Source: an uncultured Woeseia sp.
GTDB taxonomy: Bacteria; Pseudomonadota; Gammaproteobacteria; Steroidobacterales; Woeseiaceae
Direction of reading: 5' to 3'
Length of the DNA stretch: 64,000 bases
Assembly: GCA_937925605.1 (NCBI GenBank)
Contig: CALALV010000170.1
Location: 1 to 64,000 of the forward strand
Made by a program: the position numbers and the translations under genes. Position 1 is the stretch's first letter; each line of letters starts with the position of its first letter. Under the pieces are notes generated by a model that worked only from the letters and a program-made list of their open reading frames with translations, had not been told where the DNA came from and searched no databases. Shown here piece by piece: positions 45,168 through 52,164 of the stretch.

Positions 45168-46043
45168 ATGACAGATTCTGTAAAAACGGGGCTGCTTGCA
45201 GCCTACGCGAAACTCCTTCGACCACTTGTTCGGATTCTTTTAAGGCACGGGATTACATACGCAGAACTATCCGAAGTTGTTAAGACGGTTTTTGTAGAGA
45301 TCGCCGCTCAGGAATTTCGTGTTCCTGGCAAGAAAATGTCAAAAGCCCGAATCGCGATCGTCACGGGACTGACCCGGAAAGAAGTACAGCGACTTTCGGG
45401 AATTGATGCGGAAGGGAGATACGTCACCAAGACAAATATGAGTCGGATTGGACGAGTGCTTTCCGGCTGGCATACGGACCCCGAATTCACCGGTCCATAC
45501 GGCATGCCACTGGAACTCCGATACGACTCAGACAATTCGGCCGATGTCACATTCGTCAAGTTAGTACAACGGTTTAGCGGAGACATGACGCCCCGCGCAA
45601 TGCTTGACGAGTTGATCAGAGTCGGCGCTGTCGTAGAAACCGATCAAAACTGGTTCAAGGTCATTCGCCGGGAGTACGTACCGAATTTGCTTGATCCAGA
45701 TTTTCTCGAACGAGTGGGTACAGGGATTCATAACTTTGTGCACACGATCGAGACGAATATGCAGAAGGAAGGGCCAGGGAAGGGTCGATTCGAAAGGTCA
45801 GTTTGGAGGCCCGGAGGAATTAAAAAAACTGATCTGGCTCACTTTGATCAGTTTGTTCGAGAGAAATGTCAGGCGCTGCTCGATGACATCGATAATTGGC
45901 TCTCGAAATTGGAAGGACCAGAAGAAAAGAAGGGCGAAGAAGCTGTGCACACTGGGGTAGGCATATACCACTATGTAGTGCACGACGAAAACCCCGACAC
46001 TGAAATCAAGGACCTGCTCGACGAAAGGAAACGCCAAGAATAG
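45168..46043 (+). CDS. DUF6502-type protein, second paralog
   Basis: A 291-residue homolog of the previous gene. Matching landmarks in the same order are LLRPLVRILLRHGITYAELSE, KTVFVEIAAQEF, TGLTRKEVQRLSG, GWHTDPEF, a D-F-x-K-LV-x-R segment with GDM-P-RAM, and a C-terminal TGVGIYHY. It lacks a signal peptide. It is followed after 92 bases by the octapeptide-repeat gene, probably on the same transcript. The shared HTH-like N-terminus suggests DNA binding. Pairing of two paralogs suggests hetero-oligomers or antagonists. Function unknown. Confidence 0.75.
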   Translation: MTDSVKTGLLAAYAKLLRPLVRILLRHGITYAELSEVVKTVFVEIAAQEFRVPGKKMSKARIAIVTGLTRKEVQRLSGIDAEGRYVTKTNMSRIGRVLSGWHTDPEFTGPYGMPLELRYDSDNSADVTFVKLVQRFSGDMTPRAMLDELIRVGAVVETDQNWFKVIRREYVPNLLDPDFLERVGTGIHNFVHTIETNMQKEGPGKGRFERSVWRPGGIKKTDLAHFDQFVREKCQALLDDIDNWLSKLEGPEEKKGEEAVHTGVGIYHYVVHDENPDTEIKDLLDERKRQE

Positions 46044-46100
46044 AGCCCACAGTGAAAAAGATGGGCGATTAGAGGGAGGCATGTCACTGACGCGCCTACC

Positions 46101-46122
46101 AAACAATGAAATAGATTGTTGG
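46101..46122 (+). promoter_or_regulatory. Inverted repeat in the leader of the octapeptide-repeat gene
   Basis: ACAAT and ATTGT arms, extended by CCA/TGG with one extra base, surround a 7-base centre just before GGAG and the ATG at 46136. It could be an operator or an mRNA hairpin near the ribosome site. Confidence 0.35.
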
Positions 46123-46135
46123 AGATCTAATTCAA

Positions 46136-47398
46136 ATGAGCGATGCAAATTCTCAGGGGTGGAAGCCTCGAACTAAGGATATTTCGGTTTGTGCGGCGCT
46201 TGTTCTTTGCGCTGTTAACGCGCACGCAGCCATTGGCGGAACCGACACAACCGCAATCGGCGGAACCGACACAACCGCAATCGGCGGAACCGACACAACC
46301 GCGATCGGCGGAACCGACACAACTGCAATCGGTGGAACCGACACAACCGCAATCGGTGGAACCGACACAACCGCAATCGGTGGAACCGACAGCACCGCGA
46401 TTGGAGGAACCGACGGGACCGCAATAGGTGGAACCGATGGCGCGGCCATCGGAGGCACCGATACGACGGCCATAGGCGGTACTGACGCGACGGCGATCGG
46501 TGGCACCGATGTGTTGGCGATAGGCGGTACAGATTCTACGGCTATCGGTGGCACGGACCTGCTTGCCATTGGCGGTACAGATCTCCTAGCCATTGGTGGC
46601 ACAGACTTGTTGGCGATCGGTGGTACAGATTCACTGGCTATCGGTGGCACCGACGTCCTAGCTATCGGTGGGACCGACGTTCTCGCGATAGGCGGCACGG
46701 ATGTCCTGATAATCGGTGGAACCTATCAGCTGGCGATCGGCGGAACTGATGTTCTTGCGATAGGCGGTACCGACGCGACAGCAATCGGCGGGACAGATTT
46801 GCTGGCAATTGGCGGAACCGATTCTTCGGCGATTGGCGGCACCGATAGCACCGCAATTGGCGGAACGGACGCTACGGCGATTGGCGGCACGGATAGCACC
46901 GCAATTGGCGGAACGGACGCTACGGCGATTGGCGGCACGGATAGCACCGCAATTGGCGGAACGGATGCTACGGCGATAGGTGGCACTGATCTGCTTGCGC
47001 TTGGCCGGGTCGATTTAATCGGCACCGACTTCATTTCAATCCTGGGACAGACGGTATTCGGCACTGAGCGAGAATTCGCAGGGATCAGTGCCGGCGCGAC
47101 TATTGCAGTCTATGGCTCGATCGACACCGTTACCGGTGGATTCGTGGACACGCGGATCGTTCCGGTATCTCCAACCGGTGTCGACTCGGGCATGCCGTCC
47201 TTCCTGCGCGGCACGGTCGACGAGGTGGACGCCAGCCTCGGCCGTGCCGTCGTCAGCGGCATGCTGGTCGATTACAACGCGCTGCTCTCCCGGGGTCCTG
47301 CCCCGCGCGTTGGCGACCAGGTTGCCGTGAGCGGTCGTGCGTACAGCGGGCTGGGCCTGCTGGTCGCGGAGCCGGACATTCGGCTGGGGGCGCGATAG
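46136..47398 (+). CDS. Secreted AIGGTDxx octapeptide-repeat protein
   Basis: A 420-residue protein. A basic N-terminus and a hydrophobic run end in the cleavage-like AHA at residues 29-31. Residues 32-287 are 32 consecutive octads of the form AIGGTDxx with no break; one degenerate unit reads IIGGTYQL. The two variable positions are mostly TT, ST, AT, LL or VL. Residues 288-420 form a small beta-rich domain (LGQTVFG, GATIAVYGS, RGTVDEVD, GDQVAVSGRAYSGLGLLVA) resembling an OB-fold or DUF5666-type module. A regular octad suggests a repetitive beta structure; the Asp and Gly could bind Ca as in RTX repeats, but this is untested. It follows two DUF6502 paralogs. The ATG has GGAG 12 bases upstream. 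Confidence 0.8.
   Translation: MSDANSQGWKPRTKDISVCAALVLCAVNAHAAIGGTDTTAIGGTDTTAIGGTDTTAIGGTDTTAIGGTDTTAIGGTDTTAIGGTDSTAIGGTDGTAIGGTDGAAIGGTDTTAIGGTDATAIGGTDVLAIGGTDSTAIGGTDLLAIGGTDLLAIGGTDLLAIGGTDSLAIGGTDVLAIGGTDVLAIGGTDVLIIGGTYQLAIGGTDVLAIGGTDATAIGGTDLLAIGGTDSSAIGGTDSTAIGGTDATAIGGTDSTAIGGTDATAIGGTDSTAIGGTDATAIGGTDLLALGRVDLIGTDFISILGQTVFGTEREFAGISAGATIAVYGSIDTVTGGFVDTRIVPVSPTGVDSGMPSFLRGTVDEVDASLGRAVVSGMLVDYNALLSRGPAPRVGDQVAVSGRAYSGLGLLVAEPDIRLGAR
46229..46996 (+). repeat. 32 x 24-bp coding tandem repeat
   Basis: Exactly 768 bases, 32 in-frame units of 24 bp. The first six units are nearly identical at DNA level. Units near the 3' end form a 48-bp higher-order repeat (alternating AT and ST variants). 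The centre is more diverged. This pattern indicates recent expansion at both ends. Confidence 0.9.
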
Positions 47399-47414
47399 CA
47401 CGAAAAATGGGGGC

Positions 47415-47443
47415 AAAAAAAAGTCGGCGTCCCTGCCGACTTT
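47415..47443 (-). terminator. Minus-strand intrinsic terminator
   Basis: Stem AAAGTCGGC (47420-47428) / GCCGACTTT (47435-47443) with a 6-base loop. On the minus strand it is followed by a run of eight T. On the plus strand the T-run is only three, so it mainly serves leftward transcription. Confidence 0.75.
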
Positions 47444-47536
47444 AGATCTCGTATCAACTGTAAGGAGATGCGAGGGTTGGAGAAGCCACCCCCTGAGCGA
47501 TTAAGAGGTGACTTGCGCGATAGTTTGGCAGAGCGT
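47444..47536 (-). ncRNA. Possible small RNA on the minus strand
   Basis: The ppiC gene already ends at its own terminator (47580-47609), yet a second minus-strand terminator lies 140 bases further at 47415-47443. A weak promoter can be drawn on the minus strand: TTGTGA (47559-47564), 16-base spacer, TATTTC (47537-47542). A perfect GTGAGG/CCTCAC palindrome (47549-47562) falls in the spacer. Together these suggest a short independent RNA of about 120 bases. The alternative is that the extra terminator only blocks readthrough. Confidence 0.3.
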
Positions 47537-47579
47537 GAAATATTTGCTGTGAGGCACCTCACAAATTAATTCGCTCCAC

Positions 47580-47609
47580 GAAAAAGGGCGCCGTCTGGCG
47601 CCCTTTTTC
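47580..47609. terminator. Bidirectional terminator after ppiC
   Basis: A 13-bp perfect stem with a GTCT loop. Its arms are identical to those of the terminator at 30748-30777. It serves the minus-strand ppiC operon and probably the plus-strand repeat-protein gene. Confidence 0.9.
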
Positions 47610-47635
47610 TGTTAAGCGACCAGCGATTAAGTTAA

Positions 47636-48442
47636 CTAGTCGCTGCCTGCCTCCCCGGCGCGGAGACCTTCCAGGTACGCCTGGAACTTGCGCTGGCGAA
47701 TCACCTGCACGATGCGATCACGTACGCTGTCGAGCGGCGGCGCTTCGGCTTCGCGAGAATCCTCGCGCAGGATGACGTGCCAGCCGAAATCCGTCTGCAC
47801 GGGAACCTTGGAGTAGTTGCCGTTGTCGAGCGCGATCACGGCGTCGGAGAACGGCTTCACCATCTGGTCGGGCGTGAACCAGCCGAGGTCGCCGCCGTTT
47901 GGTCCGGAGGGCCCGGTCGACTCGGACTTCGCGAGTTCCGCGAAGTCGGCGCCGTCATCGAGGCGCGAAATCACGTCGACCGCTTCGCCCTGGCTCTCGA
48001 GCAGGATATGGCGCGCCTTGTATTGCTGCGGGGCAACCTCGCGCTGGCTCGCGTACTCCGCCTGGATCTCCTCTTCCGATACCGGCGTGTCCGCGAAGAA
48101 GCGGGACGCCAGCGCCTGGGCGAGCACGCCGCGCCGCTGCAACTCGATTTGCGCGGCGACCTGCGGGTCGGCCTGCAGGTCCTCGGCCACCGCGCGTGAC
48201 GACAGCAGGTAGATGTCAGCGAGTTCGTCCAGCAGGTTCTCCCGCTGTTCGGCCGGGACCTGGTCGGGCGCGCGCTGAGCGCGGCTCTGGATGTACAGGT
48301 CGAGCACGGTGCTGTCGATGTTCACACCGTTCACCGTCCTAACGGTCTCCGCCTGGGCCTGCACAGCGGCCGCGGACATGAGCGCGCCGGTGAGCAGCGT
48401 AATGAGCCGTCCGGCCCGGATCGTGCCGTTCAATGAATTCAT
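47636..48442 (-). CDS. Periplasmic PpiC-type (parvulin) peptidyl-prolyl isomerase
   Basis: A 268-residue protein. A signal peptide (to about residue 31, AQA) is followed by a SurA/PpiC-like helical N-domain (33-130) and one parvulin rotamase domain (about 140-235). The rotamase domain has ARHILLES, GGDLGWFTPDQMVKPF and QTDFGWHVI. It catalyses prolyl isomerisation and chaperones exported proteins. It follows bolA by about 40 bases and is the last gene of the yciB-yciI-bolA-ppiC operon. Confidence 0.9.
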   Translation of the reverse strand: MNSLNGTIRAGRLITLLTGALMSAAAVQAQAETVRTVNGVNIDSTVLDLYIQSRAQRAPDQVPAEQRENLLDELADIYLLSSRAVAEDLQADPQVAAQIELQRRGVLAQALASRFFADTPVSEEEIQAEYASQREVAPQQYKARHILLESQGEAVDVISRLDDGADFAELAKSESTGPSGPNGGDLGWFTPDQMVKPFSDAVIALDNGNYSKVPVQTDFGWHVILREDSREAEAPPLDSVRDRIVQVIRQRKFQAYLEGLRAGEAGSD

Positions 48443-48481
48443 GCGGGGGTCCTTCGTTCTGGGGTGACTGTCGGCAGGCGG

Positions 48482-48754
48482 CTAGCGCTCGCCGGGGGTG
48501 TGCGCCGAAATTTTCAGCGCGTGAATGTCGGTCTGCATCAGGCTGCCGAGCGCGTCATACACCATGCGGTGACGCTCCAGCCGGCTCTTGCCGGCAAAAG
48601 CCGGTGCCACGATGCGGACATCGTAGTGGCCGCGCCCGTCTGCGGCCCCGGCATGGCCCGCGTGCAGTTGACTCTGGTCCTTGACCAATAGTTCCTCGGG
48701 CGCGAAAGCCTTGCGCAGGCGCGCCTCGATCAGCGCTGGCCGGTCGGTGCTCAC
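48482..48754 (-). CDS. BolA-family protein
   Basis: A 90-residue protein with the class II KH-like BolA fold. The signature His-containing segment HYDVRIVAPAFAGKSRLERH (written in part) is clear, with GLN-like end residues ISAHTPGE. BolA proteins pair with monothiol glutaredoxins and affect cell shape and iron-sulfur traffic. The GTG start at 48754 overlaps the yciI stop (GTGA), indicating coupled translation. Confidence 0.9.
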   Translation of the reverse strand: MSTDRPALIEARLRKAFAPEELLVKDQSQLHAGHAGAADGRGHYDVRIVAPAFAGKSRLERHRMVYDALGSLMQTDIHALKISAHTPGER

Positions 48755-49050
48755 GGCAGCACCCGCTTGAAGGGCTTCACGGTGACGCGCGCGTAGACCC
48801 CGGCCTCGACGTAGGGGTCTGCGTCCGCCCAGGCCTGCGCCTCCTCGAGCGATGCGAAGTCGGCAACGACGAGGCTGCCACTGAAGCCCGCCGGGCCCGG
48901 ATCCTCGGAATCGATCGCCGGGTGCGGCCCGGCGACGAGCAGCCGGGCCTCGTCGACCAGCTCGCGCAGGCGGGCGAGGTGAGCTTCCCGGGCTTTCGCC
49001 CGCCGCGGCAGGCTGTCCGCGACGTCTTCGCTGATGATGGCGTACCACAT
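48751..49050 (-). CDS. YciI-like protein
   Basis: A 99-residue ferredoxin-like-fold protein. Family marks are MWYAIISEDV at the start, a REAHLARLREL helix, a GPHPA turn and DADPYVEAGVYARVTVKPFK at the C-terminus. The His-Asp pair of the YciI putative active site is present. The biological role of YciI is not settled. It is translationally coupled to bolA and follows yciB directly. Confidence 0.92.
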   Translation of the reverse strand: MWYAIISEDVADSLPRRAKAREAHLARLRELVDEARLLVAGPHPAIDSEDPGPAGFSGSLVVADFASLEEAQAWADADPYVEAGVYARVTVKPFKRVLP

Positions 49051-49051
49051 A

Positions 49052-49609
49052 TCAGGCCTCCGGATCGCCGGGCGCGGCGTCGTCCTTCCTGGCCACGAGC
49101 GACAGCCAGACGCTCTGCAGCACGATGAACACGACCGTCAGCCCGAGCATGCCGAACAGCTTGAAGTTGACCCAGAAAGCCTCGCTGTAGTTGTAGGCGA
49201 TCCAGATGTTCAGTGCGCCGACGAAGCTGAAAAACGCGACCCACGTCAGGTTCAGCGTCTGCCACTGCCGCGGCGCGAGCTCCACCGCGCTGCCCAGCAT
49301 GCGCTGCACGATGGGTTTTTCGCCGATCCACTGGCTGCCGAGGAAGACCAGCGCGATGATCCAGTTAAGCGCCGTCGGCTTCCAGTAGATGAACTGCGGA
49401 TTCCTGAGCATCAGCGTCGCGGCGCCGAGCACGAGCACGAGCACGGTCGAGCCCAGGTAGATGCGGTTGACCTTGCGGGTGACGAACCACTGCACGACCA
49501 GCAGGGCGGGCATGAGCCCCATCAGCACGGCCGTCGCGAAGTACAGGTCGCGGGCGAAATAGGCGACGAAGAAGGCGAGGATCGGGATGTAGTCGAACAG
49601 TATCTGCAT
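49052..49609 (-). CDS. yciB: Inner-membrane septation protein YciB
   Basis: A 185-residue membrane protein with five or six hydrophobic helices. The family signature begins MQILFDYIPILAFFVAY, then a KP-TALNWIIALVFLGSQW loop and LNLTWVAFFSFVGALNIWIAY. It is involved in septation and envelope maintenance. The ATG at 49609 gives the family's usual length; the open frame extends much further upstream without similarity. It heads the yciB-yciI-bolA-ppiC operon. Confidence 0.92.
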   Translation of the reverse strand: MQILFDYIPILAFFVAYFARDLYFATAVLMGLMPALLVVQWFVTRKVNRIYLGSTVLVLVLGAATLMLRNPQFIYWKPTALNWIIALVFLGSQWIGEKPIVQRMLGSAVELAPRQWQTLNLTWVAFFSFVGALNIWIAYNYSEAFWVNFKLFGMLGLTVVFIVLQSVWLSLVARKDDAAPGDPEA

Positions 49610-49726
49610 GCGGTCGGAGCCGGCGGCCGGGCCGTGAAGGCTGCGCATGATAGCGCACTCGGCGGGCCCGCCGAAATGCGCCATTCCGGCCGGCGCAGGC
49701 GCGCCAGTCTCGCTACAATCCGCGCC

Positions 49727-50347
49727 ATGGCGCGCATCATAGAGGTACATCCGGTCGACCCGCAGCCGCGGCGCATCGCCAAGATCGTGGCGGCGATCCA
49801 CAACGGCGGCCTGATCGCCTACCCGACGGACTCGAGCTACGCGCTCGGCTGCCACCTCGGCGACAAGCGGGCCATGGACGCGATCCGGCGCATCCGGCGC
49901 ACGGACAAGGACCACAATTTCACGCTGGTCTGTTCGGACCTGTCCGAGATCAGCAACTACGCGCGCGTCGAGAACTGGTCTTACCGGCTGCTCAAGGCGC
50001 TGACCCCGGGGCCGTACACGTTCATCCTGCCGGCGACCCGCGAGGTGCCAAAGCGCCTGCAACACCCGAAACGGCGCACGATCGGGCTGCGGGTGCCGGA
50101 CCACCGGGTCGTGCGCGCGATGCTCGAGGCGCTCGGCGAGCCGATCATGAGTTCGACACTGTCGCTGCCCGGCGACGACATGCCGCTCACGGAGGTCGAC
50201 GAGATCGAGCGTCGCATCGGCCACGAAATCGACCTGATCGTCGATGCCGGCCCGACCGGCATCGATCCCACCAGCGTCCTCGACCTGACCGGCGACGTCC
50301 CGCGCGTGCTGCGCGTCGGGCGCGGCGACCTGGGCTTCCTGGAATAG
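49727..50347 (+). CDS. YciO/Sua5-type threonylcarbamoyladenylate synthase-like protein
   Basis: A 206-residue protein of the SUA5/YciO/YrdC family. The start GGLIAYPTDSSYALGC, the KxR..K-HNFTLVC segment and LTPGPYTFILPAT fit the YciO branch. YrdC makes threonylcarbamoyl-AMP for tRNA t6A; YciO has weak or related activity in E. coli. TACAAT at 49714-49719 lies 7 bases before the ATG, suggesting a very short or absent leader. It is divergent from yciB. Confidence 0.88.
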   Translation: MARIIEVHPVDPQPRRIAKIVAAIHNGGLIAYPTDSSYALGCHLGDKRAMDAIRRIRRTDKDHNFTLVCSDLSEISNYARVENWSYRLLKALTPGPYTFILPATREVPKRLQHPKRRTIGLRVPDHRVVRAMLEALGEPIMSSTLSLPGDDMPLTEVDEIERRIGHEIDLIVDAGPTGIDPTSVLDLTGDVPRVLRVGRGDLGFLE

Positions 50348-50360
50348 CCCCGGGCCCGGG

Positions 50361-50391
50361 TTGCAGCCGGGCGCCACAAGTACGCTAGAAT
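50361..50391 (+). promoter_or_regulatory. Candidate scpA promoter
   Basis: TTGCAG at 50361-50366 and TAGAAT at 50386-50391 with a 19-base spacer, 24 bases before the ATG. The spacing is on the long side. Confidence 0.35.
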
Positions 50392-50415
50392 GCGCCAACC
50401 GCGCCCGGATCCCCC

Positions 50416-51306
50416 ATGAAGCCCGAACTGAAAGTCGTTACCAGCAAGGACGCGCCGCGGCCCGTGCCCGAGGGGCGGGAAGGCCCGTCGCAGGGCGAGA
50501 TGCCGTTCGCGGTCGTCGACGGCGAGCCCGTCACCCAGCTGCCGCAGGACCTGTACATCCCGCCGTACGCGCTGCAGGTGTTCCTCGAGGCGTTCGAGGG
50601 CCCGCTGGACCTGCTGCTGTACCTGATCCGGCGCCAGAACATCGACATCCTCGACATCCCGATCGCCGAGATCACCCGCCAGTACGTGCAGTACATCGAG
50701 CTCATGAAAGAACTGCAGCTCGAGCTCGCCGGCGAGTACCTGCTGATGGCGGCCATGCTCGCGGAGATCAAGTCGCGCATGCTGCTGCCGCGCCCGGTCA
50801 CGGAAGACGAGGAAGAGGAAGATCCGCGCGCCGAGCTGGTCCGGCGGCTGCAGGAGTACGAGCGCTTCAAGAAGGCGGCCGAAGACATCGCGGAATTGCC
50901 GCGACTGGAACGCGACGTGTTCCCGGTGTCGGCCGAGACGCCCGAGCGCAAGGTCGTGCAGAAGCTCCCGGACGTCACGCTGAAGGAACTGCTGCTCGCG
51001 TTCCACGACGTGCTGAAGCGCGCCGAGATGTTTTCCAACCTGCACCTGCAGCGCGAACCGCTGTCGGTACGCCAGCGGATGACCGAGATACTGTCGCGCG
51101 TGAAGGCCAACTCGTTCACCCGCTTCGTCGACCTGTTCGACGCGGAGGAGGGTCGCATGGGCGTCGCGGTGACGTTCATTGCCATCCTAGAACTGCTGCG
51201 GGCCGCGACCATCGAGGTCGTCCAGTCCGACGCCTACGCGCCGCTGCACGTGCGCGCGGCCTCGTCCGTGCGGCTGGTCAGCGACGACGCCGAAGCCGAG
51301 GCCTGA
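50416..51306 (+). CDS. scpA: Segregation and condensation protein A
   Basis: A 296-residue kleisin that bridges the SMC heads. The N-terminal SMC-neck binding part (FEGPLDLLLYLIRRQNIDILDIPI, written in part) begins at residue 57 after an extended leader. An acidic loop (EDEEEEDP) follows, and the C-terminal winged helix binds the SMC cap (VTFIAILELLR). It works with ScpB (next gene) and SMC (37431-40940). Confidence 0.93.
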   Translation: MKPELKVVTSKDAPRPVPEGREGPSQGEMPFAVVDGEPVTQLPQDLYIPPYALQVFLEAFEGPLDLLLYLIRRQNIDILDIPIAEITRQYVQYIELMKELQLELAGEYLLMAAMLAEIKSRMLLPRPVTEDEEEEDPRAELVRRLQEYERFKKAAEDIAELPRLERDVFPVSAETPERKVVQKLPDVTLKELLLAFHDVLKRAEMFSNLHLQREPLSVRQRMTEILSRVKANSFTRFVDLFDAEEGRMGVAVTFIAILELLRAATIEVVQSDAYAPLHVRAASSVRLVSDDAEAEA

Positions 51307-51345
51307 GTACCCGCGGCTCACCCGAATCCAAACTACCGAGCGATC

Positions 51346-52155
51346 ATGGAAGTAACGGAAATCAAGTATTTCGTGGAAGCGGCGCTGCTCGCGGCAGCGC
51401 GGCCCCTGTCCGTGGACCAGCTGCAGTCGCTGTTCGACGAGCACTCCGCGCCGGACAAAGCGCAGATCCGCGAGGCACTCGCAGCCTTGCAGGAAGAGTA
51501 CGAGCCGCGCGGCATCGAAGTGGCGGAGGTCGCCTCCGGCTTCCGCATGCAGGTGACGACGCGGATGGCCGACCGGCTGCACCGCCTCTGGGAGGAGAAG
51601 CCGCCGCGCTACAGCCGCGCGCTGTTCGAGACCCTGGCGCTGATTGCCTACCGGCAGCCGATCACCCGCGGCGAGATCGAGGAAGTCCGCGGCGTGTCCG
51701 TCAGCCCGAACATCGTCCGCTCGCTGCTCGAGCGCGAGTGGGTCCGGGTCGTCGGGCACCGCGACGTGCCGGGGCGGCCCGCCATGTTCGGCACCACTCG
51801 CCAGTTCCTCGACTACTTCGGGCTGAAGAAGCTCGACGACCTGCCGCCGCTCGCCGATCTTGCCGACTGGGAGAGCCTGCGCGTGCAGCTCGACCTGCCG
51901 GAAGTGAGCGACGAGGACGCGCCGGAGGAAGACGGCGCTCCGGGAGAAACGGCGGTGGTCACGCCGTTGCGGCCGGCGGCGCAGGACGAATCCGCGGCCG
52001 GCGATGCAGATGCCGCCGACGACGCCGAGCCAGCGGCAAGCCCGGAGGACGAGCCCGCCGCGAGCGCCGGGGACAGCGAGTCGGCCGCCGCGGCGGACGA
52101 GGCCGGCGCCGAAGATCTCGGGCAGCAGGGCGAGACCAGCGCCAGCCGCGGCTGA
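51346..52155 (+). CDS. scpB: Segregation and condensation protein B
   Basis: A 269-residue protein with two winged helices (about 1-175). Landmarks are SVDQLQSLF, GIEVAEVASGFRMQV, FETLALIAYRQPITRGEIE and GRPAMFGTTRQFLDYFGL. The remaining 90 residues are an acidic, Ala/Glu/Asp-rich disordered tail. It dimerises and binds ScpA. It lies between scpA and rluB in the standard order, with 9 bases to rluB. Confidence 0.94.
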   Translation: MEVTEIKYFVEAALLAAARPLSVDQLQSLFDEHSAPDKAQIREALAALQEEYEPRGIEVAEVASGFRMQVTTRMADRLHRLWEEKPPRYSRALFETLALIAYRQPITRGEIEEVRGVSVSPNIVRSLLEREWVRVVGHRDVPGRPAMFGTTRQFLDYFGLKKLDDLPPLADLADWESLRVQLDLPEVSDEDAPEEDGAPGETAVVTPLRPAAQDESAAGDADAADDAEPAASPEDEPAASAGDSESAAAADEAGAEDLGQQGETSASRG

Positions 52156-52164
52156 GGACCCGCC

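Noticed and set aside
46098..46108. Third copy of the tRNA-end-like repeat before the octad gene
   Set aside because: Only CTACCAAACAA (11 bases) is shared with the left copy and the acceptor strand is not preserved. Chance similarity is likely.
46153..46698. Minus-strand VPPIA-repeat protein and a plus-strand EPTQP-repeat protein over the octad array
   Set aside because: Both are forced by the 24-bp periodicity read in other frames. They lack signal peptide logic and ribosome sites, while the AIGGTDxx frame has both and a folded C-terminal domain.
46229..46996. CRISPR array
   Set aside because: The 24-bp units are contiguous, in frame and without spacers. This is a coding tandem repeat.
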